DNA of 41,186 nucleotides, taken from assembly GCF_005889735.1 (NCBI RefSeq), contig NZ_VCKY01000081.1:1-41186 (forward strand). The letters are read 5' to 3'. Within the stretch, counting starts at the first letter, position 1; each line of letters opens with the position of its first letter. The position numbers and the translations under genes are program-made. The DNA is from Nonomuraea turkmeniaca. GTDB lineage: Bacteria > Actinomycetota > Actinomycetes > Streptosporangiales > Streptosporangiaceae. Positions 1 through 8,726 of this stretch are shown in pieces. The notes under the pieces were generated by a model. It made no database searches. It saw only the letters and a list, made by a program, of their open reading frames with translations, and had not been told where the DNA came from.

Positions 1-203
1 ACCCCTTCGCCGGCAAGGCCAACAGCGGCGCCACCTGGACCAACGACATCAGCCACGGCGAACTCATCCGCACCAGCGCCGACCAGACCATGACCGTTGA
101 CCCCTGCAACCTGCAACTGCTCTACCAAGGACGCAGCCCCAACTCCGGCGGCGACTACGGCCTCCTGCCCTACCGGCCAGGCCTGCTGACCCTGCAGCGC
201 TAA
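1..203 (+). CDS. GH62 alpha-L-arabinofuranosidase, C-terminal end (5' cut by window edge)
   Basis: The frame beginning at base 3 is open from the window edge to a TAA at 201-203, giving the last 66 residues of a protein. The tail reads DISHGELIRTSADQTMTV, then DPCNLQLLYQG, then a GGDYGLLPYRPGLLTL ending. This matches from memory the C-terminus of secreted actinobacterial GH62 enzymes, which remove arabinofuranose side chains from arabinoxylan. The catalytic residues lie upstream of the window, so activity cannot be judged. It fits the plant-polysaccharide theme of the window. A hairpin about 100 bases downstream probably ends its transcript. A GH43-type arabinofuranosidase is the main alternative. 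Confidence 0.8.
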   Translation, partial: PFAGKANSGATWTNDISHGELIRTSADQTMTVDPCNLQLLYQGRSPNSGGDYGLLPYRPGLLTLQR

Positions 204-303
204 CGGCATGACACGATTCCGGATCGGTTCCGGCGTGGCGGGCCCGGTGCGAGGCCGAGCCCGCGCGGGGGACATCAGGCCCCTGCTGATCACCGTGTGA
301 GCC

Positions 304-349
304 GGGTCCTGGGCACGGCGTCTGGGAGCATCCGCCGCGCCCAGGACCC
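304..349 (+). terminator. Hairpin terminator of the GH62 gene
   Basis: GGGTCCTGGGC at 304-314 pairs perfectly with GCCCAGGACCC at 339-349, and CGGCG (316-320) pairs inside with CGCCG (333-337). There is no U-tract, which is common in high-GC actinomycetes. It is the first strong structure after the GH62 stop. Confidence 0.6.
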
Positions 350-390
350 TACGGCTGCCCTGGTGAATCGCACCTCATACTCGCCGTAAC

Positions 391-416
391 GGGCGGCCCG
401 GAGGTCCAGGCCGCCC
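391..416. repeat. Short inverted repeat in the 204-752 gap
   Basis: GGGCGGCC (391-398) and GGCCGCCC (409-416) form an 8-bp stem with a 10-base loop. It may be a second terminator element in the convergent gap 204-752. Apart from this and the two terminators, I see no gene in that gap; the open frames there are antisense shadows or lack coding character. Confidence 0.4.
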
Positions 417-696
417 CTCCGTCACTGGTTCGGAGGGAAGCCGCCCGGACGGACTGCCGTCACCAGGCCCGCGCCCGTGCGTGCCACTACCGGCGCCGCG
501 AGGCCCCAGCATGACGATCCACCACTACGGCTGGAGCGCGAGGGCCAACCTGCACGACAACCGCCCCTTCAGTTCTGGATGTTGGGCGGCTGGGAGAAAG
601 CAGAGCTGGTCTCCTGGCTGCCGGGTCCGGACGGTGTGTGACGAGACGTACGAGCACGCGAAATGCCTCACATGCCGTTGGGTCACGGCAAGGACG

Positions 697-731
697 CTGG
701 AGCCGGCCGCAGGAAAGCGGGCCGGCTCCAG
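697..731 (-). terminator. Terminator of the ThuA/dehydrogenase gene
   Basis: CTGGAGCCGGCC (697-708) and GGCCGGCTCCAG (720-731) form a perfect 12-bp stem with an 11-base loop. It begins about 20 bases past the stop codon of the minus-strand gene at 753. Confidence 0.7.
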
Positions 732-752
732 GGTTCGGGCGTCACATGGGGA

Positions 753-3700
753 TCAGATGCGGATCCACTTCTGGTTGTTCTGGCCGTTACACGCCCAGAT
801 CTGCACCCTGGTGCCGTTGGCGGTGCCGGCGCCGCTGACGTCCAGGCACTTGTTCGCTCCGACGGCGGTGATGCTGCCGTCGGCGTTGAGGCGCCACTTC
901 TGGTTGTTCTGCCCGTTGCAGTCCCAGATGATCACCGCGGTGCCGTCCGCCGTCCCGGCCCCGTTCACGTCCAGGCACTTGGTGCCGAACACCCGCAGCT
1001 CACCGGCGCTGGTGGAGGTCCACTGCTGGTTCGGCTGCCCGTTGCAGTCCCAGATCTGCACCTGTGTGCCGTTCGTCTGCGACGCTCCGTTGAGGTCCAG
1101 GCACCGGTTCGACCCCACACCCCGCAGCGCGCTCGTGCTGCCGGGCGAGCCGTCCCCCTGCCCGACGCCCCTGCCGTTGAAGGTGATGGAGTCCACGTCG
1201 AACGAGTTCGCGGACGGCGCCTTGAACACGACATGGACATTGCGGGTGCCACCGGGGTCGGTGACCTGCACCGCCGGCAGCGACACGTAGGTGTTCCATC
1301 CCCCGGTCGCCGGCACGGGGCTGGAGGCGAGGAGGGCCCCGGTCGGCGAGTCGGCGCGCAGTTCGATGGACGCCCCGGTGTTGGACGGCGCCGAGACGCG
1401 GAAGGACACCGTGTCGATCCCGGACAGGTTGATCGGATTGAAGGAGATCCAGTCATTGTTGGAGATGTCGCCGATGCGCCTGCCGCCTTCGGCTCCGGGC
1501 TCGTCGACGATCCGGATTCCGGTCGAGCCGGTGAAGTGCTCGGCCTGCTTGTGCTTGGGCTGCAGGGTGATGCCGGCGCTGCCCTCCAGGCCGCCCTTGT
1601 CGGTGTAGTCGGCGGACAGTGCGTAGTAGACGTTGGAGGCCTCGTCATGGCCGGAGGCGGTGGTCGTGACCGTCCCGGAGCAACCGGTGTACTGGCCGGT
1701 GTCGTGGGTGTGCTGGTCATGGCCGAGCGCCGTGATCACGTTGACCTTGGTGCAGTCGGCGGCGCCGTCCTCGGCGTCGGTGACGTTGACCGTGTAGGCC
1801 ACCTGGTCGCCGAAGTCGATGAACCCACCGTTGGGCGGAGCCGAGAAGGCCACCTTGGGACGAGTGTTGCCGACGACGATGGGCAACGTGACGCTGCCCG
1901 TCTTCCCGCCGGAGTCCCGTACGGTCAGCTTGGCCGTGTAGGTGCCGTTGGTGTTGTAGGTGTGGGAGGGGTTGGCGCTGGTGGAGGTGCCGCCGTCGCC
2001 GAAGTCCCACGCGTAGGTGATCGCGTCGCCGTCGGGGTCGGCTGAGCCGGCCGAGGAGAACGCCACCGCCAGGGGCGCCGCGCCCGAGTCGGGGTTGGCG
2101 CTCGCCTTGGCCAGGGGCGCGCGGTTTCCGGCCACGTAGTCGACACGGTAGATGCTGTCATCGGTGTTCGCGTGGCCGAAGCCGTTGCCCCAGTCGGCCA
2201 TGTACAGGGCGCCGTCCGGGCCGAACTTCATGTCGATCGGCGCACGCGGGGCGAGCTGTGCCACAAAGGGGTTGATCTTCAGGAGGTTGCCCGAGGAGTC
2301 CAGGGGGAACTCCTTGACGAAGTTGCGGCTCCATTCATAAAAGAACGGCGTGCCGTCGAAATACGCGGGGAACTTTCGGTCCGAGCTGCTGGCCGGGTCG
2401 TGGCGGTAGAACGGGCCGCCCATCGGGGCGGCGCCGCCACAGCAGTTGATTTCGGGGAACTCGGCCGAGGCGTGGTAGTTGTACCACACGGTCGCGGGCT
2501 TGGCCGCGGGCAAATTGCTCAGGCCGGTGTTGTTGGGCGAGTTGTTGACCGGTGCTGAGCAGTTGAATTTCGCGCCGGAGGTGTTGGTGGCGAAGTTGAA
2601 GTCGTTGAACGGGATGTTGTTGCCGACGCAGTACGGCCAGCCGTAGAAACCCGGCTGCTTGATCAGGTTCCACTCCACGGTGCCCTCGGGACCACGGGTG
2701 GAGCTTGCGGCGCCCGCGTCGGGGCCGTAGTCACCCACCGAGATCCAGCCCGTCACCTTGTCGACCGCAAAGCGGAACGGGTTGCGGAAGCCCATGGCGT
2801 AGATCTCCGGCCGGGTCATGGCGGTGCCGGGCGCGAACAGGTTGCCGGACGGGATCGTGTAGGTGCCGTCGGGCTCGGGGTGGATGCGCAGGATCTTGCC
2901 GCGCAGGTCGTTGGTGTTGGCCGAGGACCGCTGAGCGTCGTAGTGCTCCCGGCCCGGCCGCTCGTCGATCGGGGCGTACCCGCTGGACCCATTCGGATTG
3001 GTGTCGTCACCCGGGCCGATGTACAGGTTCCCGCCCGGCCCGAACGCGAGGTAGCCGCCGGTGTGGCCGGGCTCGTCGACGTTGCGGTACGCCGGAACCT
3101 CGAGGATCTTCTTCTCGCTCGCCAGGTCGAGGCTGGTGCCGTTGAAGGTGAACCTCGATACCCGGTTCACCTCACCGCCATTGGACGGCGAATAGTTGAC
3201 GTAGATCCAGCCGTTGGTGGCGAAGTTCGGATCCAGCGCCAGCCCGATGCCGCCGTCCTCGCCGCCGTCGTACACCGACAGCGTGCCGATGACGCGCGTG
3301 CCCCCGCCATTGGCGGGGATCATGTTCACCTTGCCGGAGCGCGAGATGTAGAAGACCCTGCCGTCGGCGGCCACGTCCAGTTCCATCGGCTGGTCCGGTG
3401 CGCCGTCGAGGGTCACCTTCTGGAACCGGGCCGCGACCGTGCCGCCGCAGTCACCCGGCGCCGCGCCCGCCGCCCACTGCACCGCACCCAGCAGGTGCTG
3501 TTTGAACTGCGGCTCGGAGTAGGAGGACGCCTGGTGGCCCATCGCGGTGGCCCACACCCGGCCGCCCTCCGGGTTGTGACACCAGGAGATCGGGTGGTCG
3601 GCGCCCATTTTGTTCGGCCCCGCGTCATAGGTGGTCTCGTCCGCGGTCACCAGGACGTGCACCGAGCCCCGCATGTTCTTGTCGAAGTTGTACCACTCCT

Positions 3701-4232
3701 CCGTACGCACCCACCGATCCGGCAGCCCCTTCGTGGAGGGGTGAACCTTGTCGGCCACCTTGGCGGTGCCCTGCACGGTCGCCGAATGCGCGGTCATGTG
3801 CGCGCCGGCCAGCACGACCTGGTCCCACCAGGGAAACTGCGTCTCGATGTTCATGTCGGTGGCGTTATGGATGGCGACGACGCCGCGGCCGCTGCGCACA
3901 TACGCCTGGAAGGCCTGACGCTGGGCGTCGTTGTCCCACACCATGCCGCTGGTCTGGAACATGATCACCGCGTCGTAGGTGTTCAGGGTCGCGCTCGTGA
4001 AGACGGTGGAGTCCTCGCTGCGGTCGACCTGGAAGTTGTTGTCGGTCGCCAGCTGCTGGAACATCGCGACACCGGCGGGGATGGAGTCATGCCTGTAGGC
4101 GCCGCTCGCCGTCTCGGTGAACAGCAGCACCTTGAACTGCGGAGCGGCCGCGTGCGCCGCCAGCGGCGCCGAGGACACCAACAGCCCTAACAGGGCCGCG
4201 GCCAGGGCGGAGAACAGGCGTGATCTTCGCAT
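753..4232 (-). CDS. Secreted ThuA + PQQ-type sugar dehydrogenase + PKD + CBM6-like + ricin lectin protein
   Basis: The 1159-residue product starts with a signal peptide (about residues 1-29, cleavage near AHAAA). A ThuA domain follows (about 32-260; the family includes trehalose-utilisation proteins) with YRHDSIPAG near its start. Next is a six-bladed glucose/sorbosone dehydrogenase domain (about 268-700) with conserved LRGKILRI, then PEIYAMGFRNPFRF and FGPDGALYMADWG blocks. A PKD domain (about 705-790) contains YAWDFGDG. After it come an unnamed beta domain, a CBM6-like domain (about 900-1020), and a ricin beta-trefoil with three QxW-type repeats ending KWIRI. The start ATG has AGGAGA six bases upstream, and a consensus promoter lies about 170 bases upstream. 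It is probably an extracellular enzyme that oxidises and processes glycosides while bound to polysaccharide; the substrate is unknown. Upstream regions of 21333-24158 and 19574-21322 are its split paralogues. Confidence 0.88.
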   Translation of the reverse strand: MRRSRLFSALAAALLGLLVSSAPLAAHAAAPQFKVLLFTETASGAYRHDSIPAGVAMFQQLATDNNFQVDRSEDSTVFTSATLNTYDAVIMFQTSGMVWDNDAQRQAFQAYVRSGRGVVAIHNATDMNIETQFPWWDQVVLAGAHMTAHSATVQGTAKVADKVHPSTKGLPDRWVRTEEWYNFDKNMRGSVHVLVTADETTYDAGPNKMGADHPISWCHNPEGGRVWATAMGHQASSYSEPQFKQHLLGAVQWAAGAAPGDCGGTVAARFQKVTLDGAPDQPMELDVAADGRVFYISRSGKVNMIPANGGGTRVIGTLSVYDGGEDGGIGLALDPNFATNGWIYVNYSPSNGGEVNRVSRFTFNGTSLDLASEKKILEVPAYRNVDEPGHTGGYLAFGPGGNLYIGPGDDTNPNGSSGYAPIDERPGREHYDAQRSSANTNDLRGKILRIHPEPDGTYTIPSGNLFAPGTAMTRPEIYAMGFRNPFRFAVDKVTGWISVGDYGPDAGAASSTRGPEGTVEWNLIKQPGFYGWPYCVGNNIPFNDFNFATNTSGAKFNCSAPVNNSPNNTGLSNLPAAKPATVWYNYHASAEFPEINCCGGAAPMGGPFYRHDPASSSDRKFPAYFDGTPFFYEWSRNFVKEFPLDSSGNLLKINPFVAQLAPRAPIDMKFGPDGALYMADWGNGFGHANTDDSIYRVDYVAGNRAPLAKASANPDSGAAPLAVAFSSAGSADPDGDAITYAWDFGDGGTSTSANPSHTYNTNGTYTAKLTVRDSGGKTGSVTLPIVVGNTRPKVAFSAPPNGGFIDFGDQVAYTVNVTDAEDGAADCTKVNVITALGHDQHTHDTGQYTGCSGTVTTTASGHDEASNVYYALSADYTDKGGLEGSAGITLQPKHKQAEHFTGSTGIRIVDEPGAEGGRRIGDISNNDWISFNPINLSGIDTVSFRVSAPSNTGASIELRADSPTGALLASSPVPATGGWNTYVSLPAVQVTDPGGTRNVHVVFKAPSANSFDVDSITFNGRGVGQGDGSPGSTSALRGVGSNRCLDLNGASQTNGTQVQIWDCNGQPNQQWTSTSAGELRVFGTKCLDVNGAGTADGTAVIIWDCNGQNNQKWRLNADGSITAVGANKCLDVSGAGTANGTRVQIWACNGQNNQKWIRI
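756..1139 (-). repeat. Ricin-lectin cassette copy A
   Basis: This segment codes the roughly 128-residue ricin trefoil (CBM13) at the C-terminus of the 753-4232 protein. It is highly similar at nucleotide level to four other copies in the window (19577-19953, 21336-21719, 24428-24811 and 29575-29955). Copy A is the most divergent at its ends, with a different first repeat (TNGTQVQIWDC) and a KWIRI rather than W-TRV ending. Confidence 0.85.
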
Positions 4233-4406
4233 GAAGGATCTCCTGAGGGGTTACCGGCAACGGTGGGAGTTGCCGGGTGGCGATGGGAAGGCATGCGTCG
4301 TCTCGGCTCGCCGGGCCGGTCGTGCGGCGAGGACGCCATGGTCGGTGGATGGCGCGGTGGGTGCCGGGGCCCGACCATGCAACAGATGTCTGATCGATTC
4401 GGAACG

Positions 4407-4435
4407 AAAATAAGCCTGCACAAGTTAACTGTCAA
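4407..4435 (-). promoter_or_regulatory. Sigma-70-type promoter for the 753-4232 gene
   Basis: On the minus strand TTGACA (4435-4430) is followed by a 17-base spacer and TATTTT (4412-4407). It is the best housekeeping-type promoter in the window. The predicted leader is about 170 bases. An operator palindrome overlaps the -35 box, and an ATAAGCCTGC half-site (4410-4419) overlaps the -10 edge. Confidence 0.7.
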
Positions 4436-4444
4436 GCATGCTTA
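4433..4444. promoter_or_regulatory. TAAGCNNGCTTA operator, site 1
   Basis: The plus strand reads CAAGCATGCTTA, one mismatch from the palindrome TAAGCNNGCTTA that also occurs at 10415, 11728 and 27022. It overlaps the -35 box of the 4407-4435 promoter, a position that suits repression. A second half-site lies at 4410-4419. Confidence 0.6.
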
Positions 4445-4445
4445 T

Positions 4446-4701
4446 CCAGCGAATCAGGACCCGTCTTTTCTCTTTCGCCGAGCCAGAGTCTCGTGCCCAT
4501 CTCGGGAATCTGCAGGTGAAAGCGGCGTCGACGATATCTGGCTGTTCCGCCGATCCTGACTCGACAAAGATCGGAGTCGCATCTCCAGCAGTCAAAAGCA
4601 AAATGAGTATGAAACTTTCAGACTCTGTATCGGGACAGACTTCGCGCGGAGCCGAGCTCCGGGGCGCGTACGTCGGCAACCCAAGGCTGGGAAGGCGCGT
4701 G
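4446..4701. other. AT-richer gene-free gap
   Basis: No convincing gene is seen here. The stretch is notably AT-richer than its surroundings. It holds the palindrome TGAAACTTTCA (4610-4620) and a weak GC-rich hairpin around 4643-4668 that could end the minus-strand ABC operon. Confidence 0.5.
4610..4620. promoter_or_regulatory. TGAAACTTTCA palindrome
   Basis: This 11-base palindrome recurs as its complement, TGAAAGTTTCA, at 28221-28231. It resembles GAAANTTTC-type operators described upstream of xylan-use genes in streptomycetes. That function is inference; the match rests on memory. Confidence 0.35.
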
Positions 4702-5535
4702 TCAGAGGGTGCGCAGGTACGCCAGGCCGTCCACGGCCAGCGCGTCCTGGCTCTCCGCGAGGGGCCGCCAGATGGAGGCCGCGGTGGCGATGGTCTGGTT
4801 GTGCGCGGTGAAGGACTCGATGACGAGCGGCCCTTGATAGCGGGCGTCGTGCAGGGCCTGGGTGAAGCCGGGCCAGTCGAAGCGGTCGGCTCCCGGCGTG
4901 CCGCGGTCGGTGCCGCACACCTGCACGTGCGCGATGCGATCCGCCGCGACCCGCACCGCCTGGGCGGGGTCCTTCTCCTCGATGTTCATGTGGTAGACGT
5001 CGAGTGCCAGGTGGCAGTCCTCGGGCAGCGCGTCGAGCGCCTGATCGACGGTGTTGACGAGACTGGTCTCGTACCGGTTGAGCGGCTCGACCGCGAGCTT
5101 CACCCCGCGCTCGGCCGCGTGGTCCAGGACGGGCCGCAGATGCTCCCGCAACTCGGCGTAGACCCCCCGGCGTTCGTCCGGCGAGAGCCGCCACGTACGG
5201 CCGACCGAGGCGTACGCCGGCCCCCCGATCACCGGGGAGCCGACCGTCACCGCCACGTCGACGCAGTGCCGCAGATAGTCCTGGGTGTCGCGGACGGTCT
5301 CCGGGGAGGCGGCCACGAGCTCGCGCCCCGGCGGCATGACCAGCACCACGGACGCGGCCAGCCCGTGCTCGGCCAGCACCGCCGCGGCCTTGTCCGGGTT
5401 CCAGTCGCCGGGTTGCTCGACGGGCAGCTCGATGACGTCGAAGCCCCACCGGGCGATGCGCGGCGCGAGCCGCGCCAGGTCGTCGTCGGTCAGCGGGGAG
5501 ACCCAGACCCAGGTGTTCACTCCGATGGAGAACAT
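4702..5535 (-). CDS. Sugar phosphate isomerase/epimerase, D-psicose/tagatose 3-epimerase-like
   Basis: This 277-residue TIM-barrel protein has the length and motifs of the xylose-isomerase-like/psicose 3-epimerase group. VEPLNRYETSLVNT carries the first metal-binding Glu, LDVYHMNIEE the Asp/His pair, HVQVCGTDRGTPG a His, and VIESF the last Glu. Enzymes of this fold epimerise or isomerise ketoses, and some act on 3-keto sugars. The ATG is preceded by AGAGGGA. It is the last gene of the minus-strand import operon, 38 bases after the binding-protein gene, so its substrate is probably derived from the imported sugar. The exact substrate cannot be told from sequence; hydroxypyruvate-isomerase-like activity is an alternative. 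Confidence 0.85.
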   Translation of the reverse strand: MFSIGVNTWVWVSPLTDDDLARLAPRIARWGFDVIELPVEQPGDWNPDKAAAVLAEHGLAASVVLVMPPGRELVAASPETVRDTQDYLRHCVDVAVTVGSPVIGGPAYASVGRTWRLSPDERRGVYAELREHLRPVLDHAAERGVKLAVEPLNRYETSLVNTVDQALDALPEDCHLALDVYHMNIEEKDPAQAVRVAADRIAHVQVCGTDRGTPGADRFDWPGFTQALHDARYQGPLVIESFTAHNQTIATAASIWRPLAESQDALAVDGLAYLRTL

Positions 5536-5573
5536 CGCGTCCCTCTTCGTCGTCGGTTCGCAGAAGGAGCCGA

Positions 5574-6779
5574 TCAGCTCTTCTTCCCGCCCCAGGTCTC
5601 CGGGAACCCGGGCAGGTCCTCACAACCGCACAGCGCGTAGTGCAGCGGCGGCATGTTGGGCTTGAGGTAGGTCGACAGGTTCTCGCTGGTGACCTTCGGC
5701 TGCGGCAGGTTCCACATCTCGGGCACCTCCTCGCCCTTGAGGATCTTCAGAGCGGCGATGATCGGGGTGCGCCACTGGTAGGTCGGGTACGTGGGTGCGA
5801 CGGCGGTGAGGTTGGCGTCCTTCCACTTCTGCAGGAAGTCCTGCTGGTCCTCGCCGTTGATCGGCGGCACCGGCAGACCGGCGTCCTCGAACGCCTCGAT
5901 CGCGGCCACCGCCGTGGCGCCCGCGTCCATCCAGATGCCGTCGATCTTGCCGTGCCGCTGGATGTAGTCGCTGACGACGCTCTTGGTCTTGGCCGCGTCG
6001 CCGTCGGTGAACTCCACGCCCACTACCTGGACTTTGCTCTTGTCGAAGACCACCTTCGCCGCCGACCAGCGCGTCTCCAGCACGTCCACCCCGGGCAGGA
6101 TGCGCAGCGCCAGCACCTTCCCGCCCGCCGGCACCTTCTCGACCAGGAATTCGGCGGCGTCGGCGCCGAAGGCGTAGCCGCCGATGGGCTTGATGAACGT
6201 CACCGGGCAGTCCGTCTCCACGCCCCGGTCGAACACGATGACGGGCACCTTCCCGCAGGCGGCCGTCACGGCGGGGGTGAGCGTGGCCGTGGTGTTCGGT
6301 GAGATGATCAGCGCGTCACAGCCCTTGGCCTGCAGCTCGGCGATGTCGGAGATCTGCTTGTCGTCCTTGCCCTCGGCATCCAGGGCGGTGAACTTCTTGA
6401 TCTCCTTGTGCAGGCCGACCTCGGCCTGCATCGTCTTCCATCCGACCTGCCGCCAGGGATTGTTGACCGCGGCGTTGGAGAAACACAGGTGGTACGGCCC
6501 GTCCTTCTTGTACTTCGCTGTGTCGATCATCTTCGGGGCGATGGCCTGTTCCCAGGGCTTGTCCGTGGGGCCCTGCGGCGTCTGGGAGCGCATGGCCAGC
6601 TGGGCGTCGAAGTCCGCCTGCACGAAGAACTTCGACTGCGCGCCCGTGCCGGAACCCTGAGCGGTCTGGCTGGCGCTCGCGGCGGGCGCGCTGCTCTGGA
6701 CAGCCGGCGGCTTGTCGGTGGTGCAGCCGGCGAGGACGAGCGTGGTGAACACGGCGACTGCGGCCTTATGACGCGGCAT
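5574..6779 (-). CDS. Sugar ABC transporter substrate-binding lipoprotein (RbsB-like)
   Basis: The 401-residue product begins MPRHKAAVAV and has a lipobox LVLAGC, so it should be anchored outside the membrane. A Ser/Ala/Gln-rich linker leads into a periplasmic-binding-protein type 1 fold with LIISPNTTATLTP, PVIVFDRGV and DGIWMDAGATA blocks typical of ribose/galactose/inositol-type binders. The ATG at 6779 follows GAGGAGA by five bases and overlaps the upstream permease gene by 14 bases, indicating translational coupling. A longer open frame upstream of this start is antisense/out-of-frame to the permease and is not used. At about 400 residues it is longer than E. coli RbsB. The ligand is unknown. 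Confidence 0.88.
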   Translation of the reverse strand: MPRHKAAVAVFTTLVLAGCTTDKPPAVQSSAPAASASQTAQGSGTGAQSKFFVQADFDAQLAMRSQTPQGPTDKPWEQAIAPKMIDTAKYKKDGPYHLCFSNAAVNNPWRQVGWKTMQAEVGLHKEIKKFTALDAEGKDDKQISDIAELQAKGCDALIISPNTTATLTPAVTAACGKVPVIVFDRGVETDCPVTFIKPIGGYAFGADAAEFLVEKVPAGGKVLALRILPGVDVLETRWSAAKVVFDKSKVQVVGVEFTDGDAAKTKSVVSDYIQRHGKIDGIWMDAGATAVAAIEAFEDAGLPVPPINGEDQQDFLQKWKDANLTAVAPTYPTYQWRTPIIAALKILKGEEVPEMWNLPQPKVTSENLSTYLKPNMPPLHYALCGCEDLPGFPETWGGKKS

Positions 6780-7716
6780 GTGCGTCTCCTCTTCGGGGGG
6801 TGAACTTCCGGGGAAGTCGGATGGCTCCCGCCGCGACCGCGGCGATGATGATGACGCCCTGCACGGTGAACTCCAGCGCCCCCGAGATTCCGTACAGGTT
6901 GAGCAGGGTGAACAGCGCCTCCAGCGTGACGGCCCCGGCCATGGCGGCCAGCACGGAGCCGCGGCCGCCGCCGAGCACCACGCCGCCGAGGACGACCGCG
7001 GTGATGGCGGAGAACTCCAGTCCCTGGCCCACCTGCGCCGAGACGCCGGCGAAACCGCCGAGCAGGATCGCCGTGACGGCCGCGGACAGACCGGAGAGCA
7101 TGAAGGCGAAGATCTTGGCTCGATCGACCCGGACCCCGGACAGTGCCGCGGCACGCTCGTTGTCACCGGTGGCGATGAGGGTCTTGCCGAAATCGGCGCG
7201 CATGAGCCAGATCGCCGCCGCGCCCATGGCGAGCAGGATCAGCACCGACCACGGCAGCGGCCCGAGGCCCCCGCGGCCGAAGACCCGGAAGCCCTCCGAC
7301 AGCGCGCCACGCGGCGCGCCACCGGTCCAGAGGAAGACCGCCCCGCTGAGGACGAGCAGCATGCCGAGCGTCACGATGAACGACGGCACCCGCAGCTTGG
7401 TGGTGACCACGCCGTTGACCAGTCCGACGAGCAGCCCGACGACGACCAGCAGGGCGAGGACCGGCCAGGTGGCGGACTCGTCGCCGTCGATGAGCCGCGC
7501 GGCGATCACCACTTCGGCCGTCACCAGTGAGCCGACCGACAGGTCGAACTCCCCGGAGACGATGACGAAATACTGTCCCGCGGCGAGGATCACCAGCGGC
7601 GCGGCCCGTTTGAGGAACGCCAGGAACCCGGCGGGCTCCAGGAAGAAGGGGTTGGCGACCGCGATCGCGGCCAGCAGCACCACGAGGACCGCGAGGATGG
7701 GAAGTGCCCGCTTCAT
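6766..7716 (-). CDS. Sugar ABC transporter permease (RbsC-like), second subunit
   Basis: The 316-residue hydrophobic protein belongs to the branched-chain/ribose permease family (BPD_transp_2). It has GEFDLSVGSLV and VNGVVTTKLRVPSFIVTLGM, the conserved family loops, plus a GDNERAAALSGV segment seen in RbsC-type proteins. About nine or ten membrane helices are visible. Its ATG overlaps the stop of the preceding permease (ATGA). It should pair with the 7713-8726 product as a heterodimeric channel driven by the 8727-10175 ATPase. Confidence 0.9.
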   Translation of the reverse strand: MKRALPILAVLVVLLAAIAVANPFFLEPAGFLAFLKRAAPLVILAAGQYFVIVSGEFDLSVGSLVTAEVVIAARLIDGDESATWPVLALLVVVGLLVGLVNGVVTTKLRVPSFIVTLGMLLVLSGAVFLWTGGAPRGALSEGFRVFGRGGLGPLPWSVLILLAMGAAAIWLMRADFGKTLIATGDNERAAALSGVRVDRAKIFAFMLSGLSAAVTAILLGGFAGVSAQVGQGLEFSAITAVVLGGVVLGGGRGSVLAAMAGAVTLEALFTLLNLYGISGALEFTVQGVIIIAAVAAGAIRLPRKFTPRRGDAHAAS

Positions 7717-8726
7717 GCCGACCGCCTTGTTCCGCGCCGGGCGTAGACGGCCACCGCGATGACGATGACCACGCCGCGGACCACGTCCTTGACGAAGGAG
7801 TTGACCTCGAGCTGGTTGAAGATGGTGTCCAGGACGGCCAGCAGCAGGACCCCGCCCACGGTTCCGGCGACGCCGCCCTTGCCTCCGGCCAGCGCGGTCC
7901 CGCCGAGCACGACCGCGGCGATGGACTCCAGGTCATAGCCGCCGTCGGTGCCCACCGTGGGCGCGCCCGCCCCGAGCCTGGCGGCGAGCAGCAGACCCGC
8001 GATGCCGGCGCAGACCGAGCAGAGCACGTGGGTGATCACGATGACCCGGCCCGTACGGATCCCGGACAGCCGGGCGACCTCCTCGTTGCCGCCCACGGCG
8101 TAGATCCGGTATCCCAGCCGGGTCCTGCTCAGCAGGAACCAGGCCACGACGGCCACGCCCGCCCAGAGCAGGGCCGAGACGGGGATCGGCCCGATACGGG
8201 AGTATCCGAGGAGCTGGAACGACTCGGGCACCTTGCCCGCCGGGCCGTCGTACAGGTGGTCGACGATGCCCTTGATGATCAGGGCGGTGCCGAGCGTGGC
8301 GATGAAGGCGTGGACCTGGAGCCTGGTGATGACCAGCCCGTTGACCAGTCCCACCAGCGCGCTGATGGCCAGCACCGCGGCGACCGCCGGCCCGATGTTC
8401 CCGTCCTGGCCGGCCATGATCTCCGCCGCGACCAGCGAGGCCAGGCTGATCAGGTACGCCACGGACAGGTCGAGCGATCCGGCCAGGATCGCCAGCGTCT
8501 GCCCGATCGCCACGATGCCGAGGGCCGCGGAACGTTGCTGGATCCCGACGACGCTCTCCATGGTGAGGAACTGACCGCCGTCGAGCGCGACGAGGACCCA
8601 GCCGACCGCGACCAGGCCGAGCAGCGCGAGGAACACCACCTGCGTGGGTTCGCGCAACCGCGCCGCCAGGCCGCCGCGTGCCTGGCCGCGGCGGGCGGGA
8701 CGGCGGGCGCGCGTGAGCAGGTTCAT
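7713..8726 (-). CDS. Sugar ABC transporter permease (RbsC-like), first subunit
   Basis: The 337-residue permease has a basic cytoplasmic N-terminus of about 30 residues followed by multiple membrane helices. It contains GSLDLSVAYLISL, VNGLVITRLQVHAFIATLG and GGNEEVARLSGI, all hallmarks of ribose/xylose-type permeases. It starts directly after the ATPase stop codon and overlaps the next permease by four bases. Two distinct permease genes suggest a heterodimer rather than the RbsC homodimer of E. coli. Confidence 0.9.
   Translation of the reverse strand: MNLLTRARRPARRGQARGGLAARLREPTQVVFLALLGLVAVGWVLVALDGGQFLTMESVVGIQQRSAALGIVAIGQTLAILAGSLDLSVAYLISLASLVAAEIMAGQDGNIGPAVAAVLAISALVGLVNGLVITRLQVHAFIATLGTALIIKGIVDHLYDGPAGKVPESFQLLGYSRIGPIPVSALLWAGVAVVAWFLLSRTRLGYRIYAVGGNEEVARLSGIRTGRVIVITHVLCSVCAGIAGLLLAARLGAGAPTVGTDGGYDLESIAAVVLGGTALAGGKGGVAGTVGGVLLLAVLDTIFNQLEVNSFVKDVVRGVVIVIAVAVYARRGTRRSA

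Noticed and set aside
481..1290. A 269-codon plus-strand frame near the left end
   Set aside because: It runs antisense through the ricin cassette; the same shadow appears opposite the other cassettes.
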